Below, one piece after another: positions 46,470 through 54,146 of a stretch of 64,000 bases of DNA. Position 1 is the stretch's first letter, and each line of letters begins with the position of its first letter. Source of the DNA: Comamonas sp. SCN 65-56 (GTDB taxonomy: Bacteria; Pseudomonadota; Gammaproteobacteria; Burkholderiales; Burkholderiaceae_C); the NCBI RefSeq assembly GCF_001724135.1, contig NZ_MEDS01000025.1:434001-498000 (forward strand), given 5' to 3'. The notes beneath the pieces were generated by a model, which ran no database searches, was not told where the DNA came from, and saw nothing but the letters and a program-made list of their open reading frames with translations. The position numbers and the translations under genes are program-made.

Positions 46470-46498
46470 ATTGTCGGACAAAATTAGTCTAATGTCAA
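46470..46498 (-). promoter_or_regulatory. sigma-70 promoter and IclR-type operator dyads
   Basis: On the reverse strand, TTGACA (46498-46493) and GACAAT (46475-46470) are separated by exactly 17 bases. Two 11-bp dyads overlap them: ATTAGACTAAT (46493-46483) and TTGTCCGACAA (46481-46471). The latter covers the -10 element. The only adjacent regulator is the IclR gene immediately upstream. Confidence 0.7.
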
Positions 46499-46506
46499 TT
46501 AATTTG

Positions 46507-47355
46507 TTATTGTTGAATTTTGATGCCGGGATCATGCCCCAGGCGGCGCGACACGGCCTCGGCATGCGTGCGCAGCAGCTGGCCTTCCTTGCCGTCGATG
46601 TCGGCGGCGAACACGCCCTGGGGGCCGAACACCGTCAGCACCAGCGCCACCTTGCCATCGGCATCGAACACCGGGGCGCTCAGCGTGTTGATGCCCGGCT
46701 GCGGCTGCGACAGCCCGCGCCCCATGCCGGCGGCGCGGATCTCGGCCAGCATCTGCTGCACCTCGGGCACATCGAACGCCAGCGAGGCGCCGCCGACCAC
46801 GCGCCGGTGTTCGTCTTCCAGCACCGAGCGCACCATTTTCTCGGGCAGGTAGGCGGCAAACACCCGCCCGGTGATGGTGTTGAACACCGACATCACCGTG
46901 CCCACGCGCAGGTTCACATGCAGCGGGTAGCGCGGCTCATCCAGGCGCACCACGGTGGGGCCGAGGTGGCCCCAGACGGCGAGCGCCACGCTCAGGTCGG
47001 CCTCGGTGCACAGGCGCACGGCCTCGTCGCTGGCTTCGGTCAGCGCATCGAGCTGCTGCAGTGCCGCCAGGCCCATCTGCAACGCCATGGGGCCGAGGCC
47101 GTAAAGGCTGGTGGCGGGGTTTTGCTTGACCAGGCCGACGCTCATGAAACTCACCAGATACGGGTGCGCCTTGGCCGGCGGCATGTCGGCCAGCGCCGCC
47201 AGCTCCTTGAGCGGCAGCGCGCGGCGTTGCTCCACCAGCGCCTGCAGCACGCGCACGCCGACTTCGATGGACTGGATGCGGCGCTGGGGCTTGGACGACG
47301 GCGTGGAGGGTTCGGCGCTGTCGTGCGCCGATGCGGTGGCAGGGGTGCGGGGCAT
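46507..47355 (-). CDS. IclR-family transcriptional regulator
   Basis: A 282-residue IclR-type protein. The N-terminal winged helix (about residues 27-80: RRIQSIEVGVRVLQALVEQ ... LKELAALADMPPAKAHPYLV) is followed by the GAF-like effector domain (about 100-275), with GVFAADIDGKEGQLL near its end. IclR regulators of aromatic catabolism typically repress or activate a cognate operon. Here it lies directly upstream of, and on the same strand as, the MBL-monooxygenase-VOC-MFS-fahA genes, with two perfect dyads and a good promoter in the 70-bp gap. This makes it the likely regulator of that operon. Confidence 0.93.
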   Translation of the reverse strand: MPRTPATASAHDSAEPSTPSSKPQRRIQSIEVGVRVLQALVEQRRALPLKELAALADMPPAKAHPYLVSFMSVGLVKQNPATSLYGLGPMALQMGLAALQQLDALTEASDEAVRLCTEADLSVALAVWGHLGPTVVRLDEPRYPLHVNLRVGTVMSVFNTITGRVFAAYLPEKMVRSVLEDEHRRVVGGASLAFDVPEVQQMLAEIRAAGMGRGLSQPQPGINTLSAPVFDADGKVALVLTVFGPQGVFAADIDGKEGQLLRTHAEAVSRRLGHDPGIKIQQ

Positions 47356-47455
47356 GCGCCATTATTGGCGCAAACCGCGCTCTGGCGATCTGTGGCAGCG
47401 ACTGTGGCCTAATAGAGGGTTTTCATCCCATCATTCGCACCAGGAAACCATCACC

Positions 47456-47629
47456 ATGGGCAACAAGATCGTTACCGAAGCCGACCGCAAGCGCACGCCG
47501 CGCCCCACTCCCATGCCCGGCATGCCGCTGACGCGCAACGGCGGCGGCCAGCGCAGCAGCCTGGAGCGCGGCTCGCACACCCATTACAAGAAGAACCCCG
47601 GCAAGCGCACCCACAGCGGCGGGAGCTGA
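47456..47629 (+). CDS. small basic protein, 57 residues
   Basis: A predicted short protein, MGNKIVTEADRKRTPRPTPM ... RTHSGGS, with strong positive charge and many Pro, Gly and Ser residues. An AGGAAACC lies nine bases upstream. I do not recognise a family and it is probably disordered. It lies between the divergent iclR start (100 bp away) and the convergent tag gene. Homology search would decide whether it is conserved. Confidence 0.5.
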   Translation: MGNKIVTEADRKRTPRPTPMPGMPLTRNGGGQRSSLERGSHTHYKKNPGKRTHSGGS

Positions 47630-47648
47630 GCCCCGAACGCGCACTTTT

Positions 47649-48293
47649 TCAGGGCAGCACAAAGGCGGCGCGTGCCGCGTCCGCCTTGGCGCGCGCAGCG
47701 CAGCCCTGCACATGGTCATTGACCAGACCCATCGCCTGCATGAAGGCGTACATCGTCGTCGGGCCGACAAAGGTGAAGCCGCGCTTTTTCAGATCGCGCG
47801 AGAGTGCGTGCGAGGCCGGCGAAGTGGTCATGTTGCGCAGCGCCTGCGCGGTGATCGTCTGCGGCCGCCCCTGCTGCGCCGCATCGGCATGGCGCCAGAC
47901 ATAGTGCGCGAAGGAGCCGAATTCGCGGCGCAACTCCAGCATGCGGGCGGCATTGCCGATCGCCGAGACAATCTTGCCGCGGTGGCGCACGATGGCGGCG
48001 TTGGCCAGCAGCGCCGTCACTTCGGCATCACCGAAATGCGCCAGCGTCTCGGCCTCGAAATTCGCCATCGCGGCGCGAAAGGCCTCGCGCTTGTTCAGGA
48101 TGGTGAGCCAGCTCAAGCCTGCCTGAAAACCTTCCAAACAGAGTTTTTCGAACAGCCGCCGCTCGTCGGCCACCGGATAGCCCCACTCCTCGTCGTGGTA
48201 GCGTTGGTACAGCGGCGTTGCCGCGCACCAGGCGCAGCGTGCGTGCCCGGCGCCATCGTGGAACAGGCCGGCAGGTTCTGCAGTCTCAGGCAT
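47649..48293 (-). CDS. tag: DNA-3-methyladenine glycosylase I
   Basis: Removes 3-methyladenine from alkylated DNA. It has 214 residues, close to the E. coli enzyme (187) with a short C-terminal extension. The zinc cysteines at RCAWC near the start, the family core YHDEEWGYPVADERRLFEKL, the helix-hairpin region FQAGLSWLTILNKREAFRAA and FTFVGPTTMYAFMQAMGLVN are all visible. ATG 48293 (MPETAEPAGL) is chosen; the gene is divergent from the lipoprotein gene by 32 bp. Confidence 0.95.
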   Translation of the reverse strand: MPETAEPAGLFHDGAGHARCAWCAATPLYQRYHDEEWGYPVADERRLFEKLCLEGFQAGLSWLTILNKREAFRAAMANFEAETLAHFGDAEVTALLANAAIVRHRGKIVSAIGNAARMLELRREFGSFAHYVWRHADAAQQGRPQTITAQALRNMTTSPASHALSRDLKKRGFTFVGPTTMYAFMQAMGLVNDHVQGCAARAKADAARAAFVLP

Positions 48294-48325
48294 CGCGCGA
48301 TTGTGCGCGCCTTCGCTCTTGCTGC

Positions 48326-49435
48326 ATGAAACATTCCCTGCTGCGCCTGGTGCTGGCTGCCCTGGCCGTGCTGGCACTGGTCGGCTGCGCTGGCACCGGC
48401 TACTACTGGCAATCGCTGCAGGGGCATCTGGCCCTGCTCAACGCCGCGCGACCGTTGCCCGAATGGATCGCCGAGCCGCACACCCCGCCGCCGCTGCGCC
48501 AGCGCCTGGAACTGGCCGAGCGCGCACGGCGCTTTGGCGTCACCGAGCTGGCGCTGCCGGACAACGCCAGCTACACGCGCTACGCCGCCATCGACCGCAG
48601 CGCCGCGGTCTGGAATGTGGTGGCCGCGCCGCCGTTTTCACTGCAATTGCATCGCTGGTGCTTCCCCGTCACCGGCTGCATAGGCTACCGCGGCTATTTC
48701 AATGAGGCCGAGGCGCGCGCAGAAGCCGCACGCCTGGCCGCCACCGGGCTGGAAGTCAGCGTCTACGGCGTGCCCGCCTACTCGACGCTGGGCTACAGCA
48801 ACTGGCTCGGCGGCGATCCGCTGCTCTCGACCTGGATCACCTGGCCCGAGGGCGATTTCGTCCAGCTGATGCTGCACGAGCTCGCGCACCAGGAGGTCTA
48901 TGCCAGCGGCGACACCGCCTTCAACGAGTCCTACGCCACCGCCGTGGGGCGGCTGGGCACGCTGCAATGGCTCAAACACTACGCCACGCCCGCGGCGCTG
49001 CAGGCCTACGAAGCGAGCGAAACACGCCGACGCGAGTGGCGCGCACTCACGCGCAGCACGCGCGAGCAGCTGGCGCTGCTTTATGCATCAAATTCGGCTG
49101 TAGCGCATGACCATCAAGCGCTATTAGCTATGAAAAACGAAGTTTTCGCCAGCTTCCGCACCGCCTATGCCGGGTTGCGCGCGCACTGGCAGGCACAGGG
49201 TAGCACCGCGGGGCAACTCGCCGCGCTGGACCGCTGGGTGCAGGACGCCAACAACGCCAGCTTTGGCACGCAAGCGGCGTATGAGGACCTGGTGCCTGCG
49301 TTCACCGCGCTGTTCGAGCGCGAAGGACGCGACTGGCCGCGCTTTCACGCCGCCGTGAAGGCGCTGGCGCAACTGCCCGCCAGCGAACGCCTGCAGCGCC
49401 TGCAGGGTGACGTCAGCCGCGCAGCGACGCAATGA
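48326..49435 (+). CDS. putative lipoprotein metallopeptidase (DUF aminopeptidase, COG4324-like)
   Basis: A 369-residue lipoprotein. Leader and lipobox: MKHSLLRLVLAALAVLALVG, then Cys. The catalytic zinc motif HELAHQ and the third-ligand FNESYAT, 15 residues later, are visible, with a conserved YRGYFNEAEA beforehand. This matches the predicted aminopeptidases of COG4324. The frame around 49087-49138 is made of an interspersed repeat copy, encoding SNSAVAHDHQALLAMKN; it lies between otherwise helical regions and does not break the gene. The stop overlaps the ACBP gene by 23 bp, tail to tail. Confidence 0.88.
   Translation: MKHSLLRLVLAALAVLALVGCAGTGYYWQSLQGHLALLNAARPLPEWIAEPHTPPPLRQRLELAERARRFGVTELALPDNASYTRYAAIDRSAAVWNVVAAPPFSLQLHRWCFPVTGCIGYRGYFNEAEARAEAARLAATGLEVSVYGVPAYSTLGYSNWLGGDPLLSTWITWPEGDFVQLMLHELAHQEVYASGDTAFNESYATAVGRLGTLQWLKHYATPAALQAYEASETRRREWRALTRSTREQLALLYASNSAVAHDHQALLAMKNEVFASFRTAYAGLRAHWQAQGSTAGQLAALDRWVQDANNASFGTQAAYEDLVPAFTALFEREGRDWPRFHAAVKALAQLPASERLQRLQGDVSRAATQ
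49087..49138. repeat. interspersed repeat, copy 7, inside a coding sequence
   Basis: ATCAAATTCGGCTGTAGCGC, then ATGACCATCAAGCGCTATTA, then GCTATGAAAAA: the reverse-orientation form of the repeat. It is in frame within the lipoprotein peptidase. Confidence 0.65.
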
Positions 49436-49670
49436 GATCGATGTACTGCTGGCGCGCCGCATTCTGCGCCGTGCCCTTGAGCTTGTTCCAGGCATCCCAT
49501 TTGGCACGGCCCACGAGGTCCGTCAGGCTGGGCTTCTTGTCGGCGTTGTCGCCCTGCGTCGCCTGCTTGTAAAGTGCATAGATCTTGAGCAGCGTCGGAT
49601 TGTCCGGGCGCTCGCTGAGCGTCTTGGAATTGGCGACGGCGGCCTCGAACAGCGTGTTCAGATCGGGCAT
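49413..49670 (-). CDS. acyl-CoA-binding protein
   Basis: An 85-residue protein with the ACBP fold: FEAAVANSKTLSERPDNPTL, then KIYALYKQATQGDNADKKP and RAKWDAWNKLKG. The conserved K-Q-A-T-x-G-D and K-W-D-A-W segments of the ligand site are present. It would bind medium- to long-chain acyl-CoA in the cytosol. Such proteins are common in eukaryotes and present in a minority of bacteria, including many Burkholderiales. ATG 49670. It follows the thioesterase gene by 30 bp, so the two may be co-transcribed. Confidence 0.93.
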   Translation of the reverse strand: MPDLNTLFEAAVANSKTLSERPDNPTLLKIYALYKQATQGDNADKKPSLTDLVGRAKWDAWNKLKGTAQNAARQQYIDLIASLRG

Positions 49671-49700
49671 GAAAGTCTCCGCGAGTCAACAAGAAAGGTG

Positions 49701-50153
49701 TCAGAAAGGCAGCAGCGCATCGGGCATCTGCGGCCCGAGCTTGAGTACGCCACTGGCGCGCACGCAGGGCGTGCCATCGGCCGTGACCAGCGCCTGCACG
49801 AAGGCCAGCGAGCGCGTACTGCGCAAGAGCTGGCCCGAGCCCTCGATCCAGCAGCCCAGCGGCGCGGGCGCGAGGTAATCCATCTGTAGGCTCACGGTCG
49901 GCAGGAAATGTCCATGCACCTCGGAGCTCTGCGCGTAGGCAACGACCACCAGCAGCATGTCGCAAAAGCTCGCCATCATGCCGCCGTGCAGGTTGTCCAT
50001 CGGGTTCACATGGCGCGCCTCGACGCGCAGTCCCAGGCGGCTATCCGCCCCGGCACAGCGGATATGCAGCGGGCCGTTGACAGCCATGAAGTTGCCGCCG
50101 ATGCGAAAGGGCTCGAAGCCCTCGGGCACGCCGATTTCCTGCGCGGTGTTCAC
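49701..50153 (-). CDS. PaaI-type thioesterase (hotdog fold)
   Basis: A 150-residue hotdog-fold protein. The segment HVNPMDNLHGGMMASFCDML contains the conserved HGG(x)xxxxxD motif of PaaI-like thioesterases. The start is GTG 50153, which overlaps the upstream transglutaminase stop in the sequence GTGA, with AGGAGACGCGCAA upstream; no other start gives a sensible length. It probably hydrolyses an acyl- or aryl-CoA. Its neighbours, the ACBP gene downstream and a transglutaminase-like gene upstream, do not reveal the substrate. Confidence 0.88.
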   Translation of the reverse strand: MNTAQEIGVPEGFEPFRIGGNFMAVNGPLHIRCAGADSRLGLRVEARHVNPMDNLHGGMMASFCDMLLVVVAYAQSSEVHGHFLPTVSLQMDYLAPAPLGCWIEGSGQLLRSTRSLAFVQALVTADGTPCVRASGVLKLGPQMPDALLPF

Positions 50154-50821
50154 TTGCGCGTCTCCTGCCGCACCTCGTGCTCGAAATCGGCGGACTGCAT
50201 CTGTGTCCAGTTGGGGTAGAGGCGCTCGAAATCGGCGCGCAACTCGGCCAGCGGCAAATCGCTGAAGCTGCCGCGCTGATTCAGATACTCCATGTGGCGG
50301 TGCCCGGACTTGTCGAACGCGTGGTAGAGCGAGTCGTGCACGCCATCGAACTCCAGTGGCAGCAGGCCGAAGCGCTCGCACAGCTCGATGTTGAAGGCCG
50401 GCGTGGCCTTGCGCCAGGCACCGTCCAGCCACAGCTCGGTGTAGCCATGCCAGTAAAAGGTATCGGTCTGCATGGTGCGCCGCATGCGCTCGGTGCTCAG
50501 GTGGTTGCGCACGTCGGCAAAACCCAGGCGCGCGGGAATGCCGGCCGCGCGCGCGGCTGCGGCGAGCAGCACCGCCTTGGGCACGCACCAGCCATAGCCC
50601 TTCTCCAGCACTCCACTGGCGCGCATGCCGGGCAGACTCAAATCGATGCGATACGGGTCATAGCGAAAACCGTCGCGCACCGCCAGGTTGAGCGCCACGG
50701 CGCGCTCGCGCTCGTCATGGCCTTGGGCGTGTTCGCGCGCAAAGGCCATCACCGCAGGGTGGTCGCTGTCGATCGCCGCGGTGGGCTGAAGGTGCTCGGG
50801 GAGGGGGCTGTCGTGCTGCAT
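50150..50821 (-). CDS. transglutaminase-like protein
   Basis: A 223-residue protein with the transglutaminase-like cysteine-protease fold. Candidate catalytic Cys is in GYGWCVPKAVLLAAAARAAG and His in YWHGYTELWL; the third residue (Asp) is not clear, since the following strand reads KATPAFN. The family includes proteases, amidases and inactive scaffolds. No signal peptide or membrane segment, so it is cytosolic. It overlaps the thioesterase start by four bases. Confidence 0.85.
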   Translation of the reverse strand: MQHDSPLPEHLQPTAAIDSDHPAVMAFAREHAQGHDERERAVALNLAVRDGFRYDPYRIDLSLPGMRASGVLEKGYGWCVPKAVLLAAAARAAGIPARLGFADVRNHLSTERMRRTMQTDTFYWHGYTELWLDGAWRKATPAFNIELCERFGLLPLEFDGVHDSLYHAFDKSGHRHMEYLNQRGSFSDLPLAELRADFERLYPNWTQMQSADFEHEVRQETRK

Positions 50822-50928
50822 GGGGCTACCTTACCGCAAAGTGGTCGCGGCGCCCCTCGTACTGCATGCCGACTGGAACGTACGTGACAATGCCCCCATC
50901 CAACAGCGGACAACCACACGGAGACAGG

Positions 50929-51321
50929 GTGAAATACAGCACGCCCATACGCGGCAGACAACGGCGGTGGATTTCCTCCGTGCTGGCCTGCGCATGGCTG
51001 CTGCATGTGCTGGCGATTGCGCTCGCGCCGCTGCCGGTAGTGGCCCAGACACAGCTGCCACCTTGGGCCACGGACATCTGCTCGCAAAGCCATGGCGGCG
51101 GGCAATCGCAACCCGATAAAGACAGTTGCACCCATGCGCTGTGCTGCCTGCTGGGCTGCAATGGGCAGCACCACACGCCTGCGCCACCACCCACGCCTGT
51201 CACGGTGGCGATGCGGGCCTCTCAGACCGCGCACGCTTTGCCCGTGGAGCTTGCCCAGCGGCCGTCCGCGCGGCGCGCATTGCTCCCCGATCCGCGGGCT
51301 CCCCCACACACCCACGCCTGA
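50929..51321 (+). CDS. DUF2946-like small envelope protein
   Basis: A 130-residue protein with an N-terminal hydrophobic helix (about residues 13-32) and a Cys/His-rich centre, ICSQSHGGG ... CTHALCCLLGCNGQHH, with a RAPP-type C-terminus. This shape matches DUF2946, small proteins often linked to copper uptake or TonB receptor genes. The start is uncertain: GTG 50929 with GGAG upstream, or ATG 50890. It lies 136 bp upstream of a TonB receptor, consistent with one metal-uptake cluster. The sequence alone does not prove metal binding. Confidence 0.6.
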   Translation: MKYSTPIRGRQRRWISSVLACAWLLHVLAIALAPLPVVAQTQLPPWATDICSQSHGGGQSQPDKDSCTHALCCLLGCNGQHHTPAPPPTPVTVAMRASQTAHALPVELAQRPSARRALLPDPRAPPHTHA

Positions 51322-51457
51322 ACGGTACGGCCCGCAGGCTGCTGCGGCCGTCGCCATGCATTGCATGCCTGCGCCTGTCATGGGCGCATGCGTGCGTTCG
51401 ATTCATACAGGCCAATGGGCTGCCATCGGCAGCCGACCATCTTGGCGGGAGTTTTTC

Positions 51458-53593
51458 ATGTGGATTCAATCTATCGCCCGGCCTCGCCGGGCCGCGCGGC
51501 GCGACGCCTCGCTGGCGATGCTGATCTCGGCACTGCTGGGCCTGGGCGCACACGCGCAAACGGCGGCTGCGGCGCCGCAGGCCGATGCACCTGCACCCGC
51601 GCTGCCTACGCTGACCGTGAGCGAGCCCGAACCCGACTCACTCACCGGGCCCAGTGTCGTGCGCCAGCGCCAGGCTATCGAGCAAACCGCGGGCTCGGTG
51701 GGTTTCATCGACAACGCCACGCTGCTCGATCGCTACCAAAGCAATCTGCGCGACGTACTGCAGGAGGCCCCCGGCGTGTTCACGCAAAACCGCTACGGGC
51801 AGGAGTTGCGCCTGTCGGTGCGCGGCTCGGGCATCGCGCGCAGCTTCCACATGCGCGGCATCGAGCTGCTGCAAGACGGCATCCCGACCAACCTGGCTGA
51901 CGGCAGCGGCGATTTCTACGAAATTGACCCCATGGGGCTGCGCAGCACCGAAATCTACAAGGGCGGCAACGCACTGCGCTATGGCGCGTCGACGTTGGGC
52001 GGTGCAATCAATTTCGTCACGCCCACGGCGCGCACGGCGCTGTCGCCCAACATCATCCAGCTCTCGGGCGGCAGCTTCGGCACGCTGCAGACCAGCGGCC
52101 AGGTGTCGCGGGTGCTGGGCGATGTGGATCTGCTGGCCAATATCACCGCCTCGCACGCCGACGGCTGGCGCGCCCACGAAACCGGCAATTACGGCCAGTT
52201 CAACGGTAATCTCGGCTACCGCCTCGGGCCGTCGGCCGAGACCCGGTTTTACCTGGGCATTTACGCCACCAACCAGCAGCTGCCCGGCACGCTGACGCTG
52301 GCCGATGCGCTGGCCGATCCACGCAAGGCCGGCGCCGGCATCGTGGCGCAGCACCAGGCGCGCGACATGCGCGTGCAGCGCCTGGCCAATCGCACCACCG
52401 TGGCGTTGGGCGACGGGCAGTTGGAGCTGGACAGCTGGCTGATCCATACCGACATGTTCCACCCCATCTTTCAGGTACTCACGCTCAACGGCAACACCTG
52501 GGGCCTGGCGCCGCGCTACCACCGCTCCTGGCAGGTCGGCGATCACCGCAATGACCTGACGCTGGGCGCACGCATCACCAGTGGCGACTACGAGGCCTTG
52601 CGCTTCGTCAACAACGCTGGCGTGGCGGCCGCGCCGACGCTGAACGCGCGCCAGAAGGCGCAGAACACCGAGGTCTATGTTGAAGACCACTGGCACGTCT
52701 CACCCGAACTGGCCGTGATTGCCGGGCTCAAGACGCTGCGCAACGAGCGCCGCTATCTGGACCACGGCCTGTCCGCCGAGCCCGGTGCGCGCACGGACCA
52801 GGCGAACTTCAACGGACTCAACCCCCGACTGGGCCTGCTCTGGCAGCCACAACGCGACGTTCAGGTGTTCGCCAACATCACCCGCAGCCAGGATGTACCG
52901 GATTTCACCGATCTGACGCAGACCTTCGGCGCCAGCAGCCGCTTCGTGCCACTGGCTTCGCAGCGCGCCTGGACGATGGAGATCGGCACGCGCGGCAGCA
53001 GCGGGCCATGGCGCTGGGATGCCACCTATTACCGCTCCCGGGTGCGCGGCGAGCTGCTGCAATACACCGTCAATCCGGCGATACCGGCCTCCACCTTCAA
53101 CGCCGGTCGCACGCTGCACCAAGGCATCGAGCTGGGGGCGTCGCTGGAACTGGCGCGCAACCTGGTCCCGGCTACGGGGGACACGCTGGTCCTGAGCCAG
53201 CTATGGAACTGGAGCGATTTCAGCTTCCGCAGTGATCCGCAGTACGGCAACAACGCGATTCCCGGGCTGCCCAAGCACCTGCTGCGCACCGCGCTGATCT
53301 ACACGCAGGCCAATGGTTTCTACGTCACGCCGACGCTGGACTGGGTTCCCGTCGGCGCCTGGGTGGACTATGCCAACACCGCCAGGACACCGCGCTACGC
53401 GCTGCTCGGCCTGAAGGTCGGTGCCACACTGCGCAGCGGCCTGAGCTTCTTCGTCGATCTCCGCAACCTGACCAACAAGCGCTATGTGGCCGATTTTGGC
53501 ACCGTGCTCAACGCCAGTGTTGGCGCCCCGCCCAGCACTTTCTACCCTGGCACCGGACGCAGTATTCATGCCGGTTTACGCTATCAATTTTGA
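51458..53593 (+). CDS. TonB-dependent outer-membrane receptor (probable copper or metallophore)
   Basis: A 711-residue TonB-dependent transporter. Signal peptide at about 1-34 (ends GLGAHAQ). The plug domain has RYGQELRLSVRGSGIARSFH, MRGIELLQDGIPTNLADGSG and the ALRYGASTLGGAINFVTPTA motif. A 22-strand barrel follows, ending in YQF with the C-terminal aromatic needed for BAM. It forms a cluster with DUF2946, YcnI and CopC-CopD genes, so copper is the best guess; the family also includes iron-siderophore receptors. ATG 51458 has GGCGGGAG upstream. Confidence 0.9.
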   Translation: MWIQSIARPRRAARRDASLAMLISALLGLGAHAQTAAAAPQADAPAPALPTLTVSEPEPDSLTGPSVVRQRQAIEQTAGSVGFIDNATLLDRYQSNLRDVLQEAPGVFTQNRYGQELRLSVRGSGIARSFHMRGIELLQDGIPTNLADGSGDFYEIDPMGLRSTEIYKGGNALRYGASTLGGAINFVTPTARTALSPNIIQLSGGSFGTLQTSGQVSRVLGDVDLLANITASHADGWRAHETGNYGQFNGNLGYRLGPSAETRFYLGIYATNQQLPGTLTLADALADPRKAGAGIVAQHQARDMRVQRLANRTTVALGDGQLELDSWLIHTDMFHPIFQVLTLNGNTWGLAPRYHRSWQVGDHRNDLTLGARITSGDYEALRFVNNAGVAAAPTLNARQKAQNTEVYVEDHWHVSPELAVIAGLKTLRNERRYLDHGLSAEPGARTDQANFNGLNPRLGLLWQPQRDVQVFANITRSQDVPDFTDLTQTFGASSRFVPLASQRAWTMEIGTRGSSGPWRWDATYYRSRVRGELLQYTVNPAIPASTFNAGRTLHQGIELGASLELARNLVPATGDTLVLSQLWNWSDFSFRSDPQYGNNAIPGLPKHLLRTALIYTQANGFYVTPTLDWVPVGAWVDYANTARTPRYALLGLKVGATLRSGLSFFVDLRNLTNKRYVADFGTVLNASVGAPPSTFYPGTGRSIHAGLRYQF

Positions 53594-53612
53594 ATTTCAC
53601 ACGAGGTCTTTC

Positions 53613-54146
53613 ATGAATATCCCCAACCATGCCGCCCACAGCCCATCACTCATCGCCCTTGTTTGCTTGGTCGCCGGTGCGGCCCATGCGCATGTCAGCC
53701 TGCAGGTGCCACAGGCGTCCGTGGGCGCAGGCTACAAAGCGGTACTCACGGTGCCGCATGGCTGCACGGGTTCAGCCACCGTCAAGCTCAGCGTGCAGAT
53801 CCCGGACGGGGTCATCGCCGTCAAGCCGCAGGTCAAGCCCGGCTGGACGATAGAAACCACGCACGAGAAATACGCCCGGCCCTATACCTTCCACGGCAAC
53901 CAGGTCAGCGAGGGGGTGCGCACCATCACCTGGTCGGGTGGCACCTTGCCCGATGCGTATTACGACGAGTTCGCCTTCAGCAGCCAGATCGCGTCCACGC
54001 TCGCGCCGGGCAGCACGCTGGCCTTTCCCACGGTGCAGACCTGTGAGCAGGGGGTGGAACGCTGGATCGAGCGGCCCTCCGCCGATCAGAAGCACCCAGA
54101 GAAACCCGCGCCGACCCTCACGCTGCTGCCTGCGCGCAAATCATGA
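53613..54146 (+). CDS. YcnI-like copper-binding protein (DUF1775)
   Basis: A 177-residue exported protein. Signal peptide ending AAHA, so the mature protein starts with His27 (HVSLQVPQASVGAG). YcnI-type proteins bind copper through the N-terminal histidine together with other residues, one a conserved tryptophan, present here in ITWSGG. The DUF1775 fold continues to residue 150. The four-base overlap of its stop with copC-copD (ATGA) suggests translational coupling. Role: periplasmic copper handling or delivery. Confidence 0.92.
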   Translation: MNIPNHAAHSPSLIALVCLVAGAAHAHVSLQVPQASVGAGYKAVLTVPHGCTGSATVKLSVQIPDGVIAVKPQVKPGWTIETTHEKYARPYTFHGNQVSEGVRTITWSGGTLPDAYYDEFAFSSQIASTLAPGSTLAFPTVQTCEQGVERWIERPSADQKHPEKPAPTLTLLPARKS

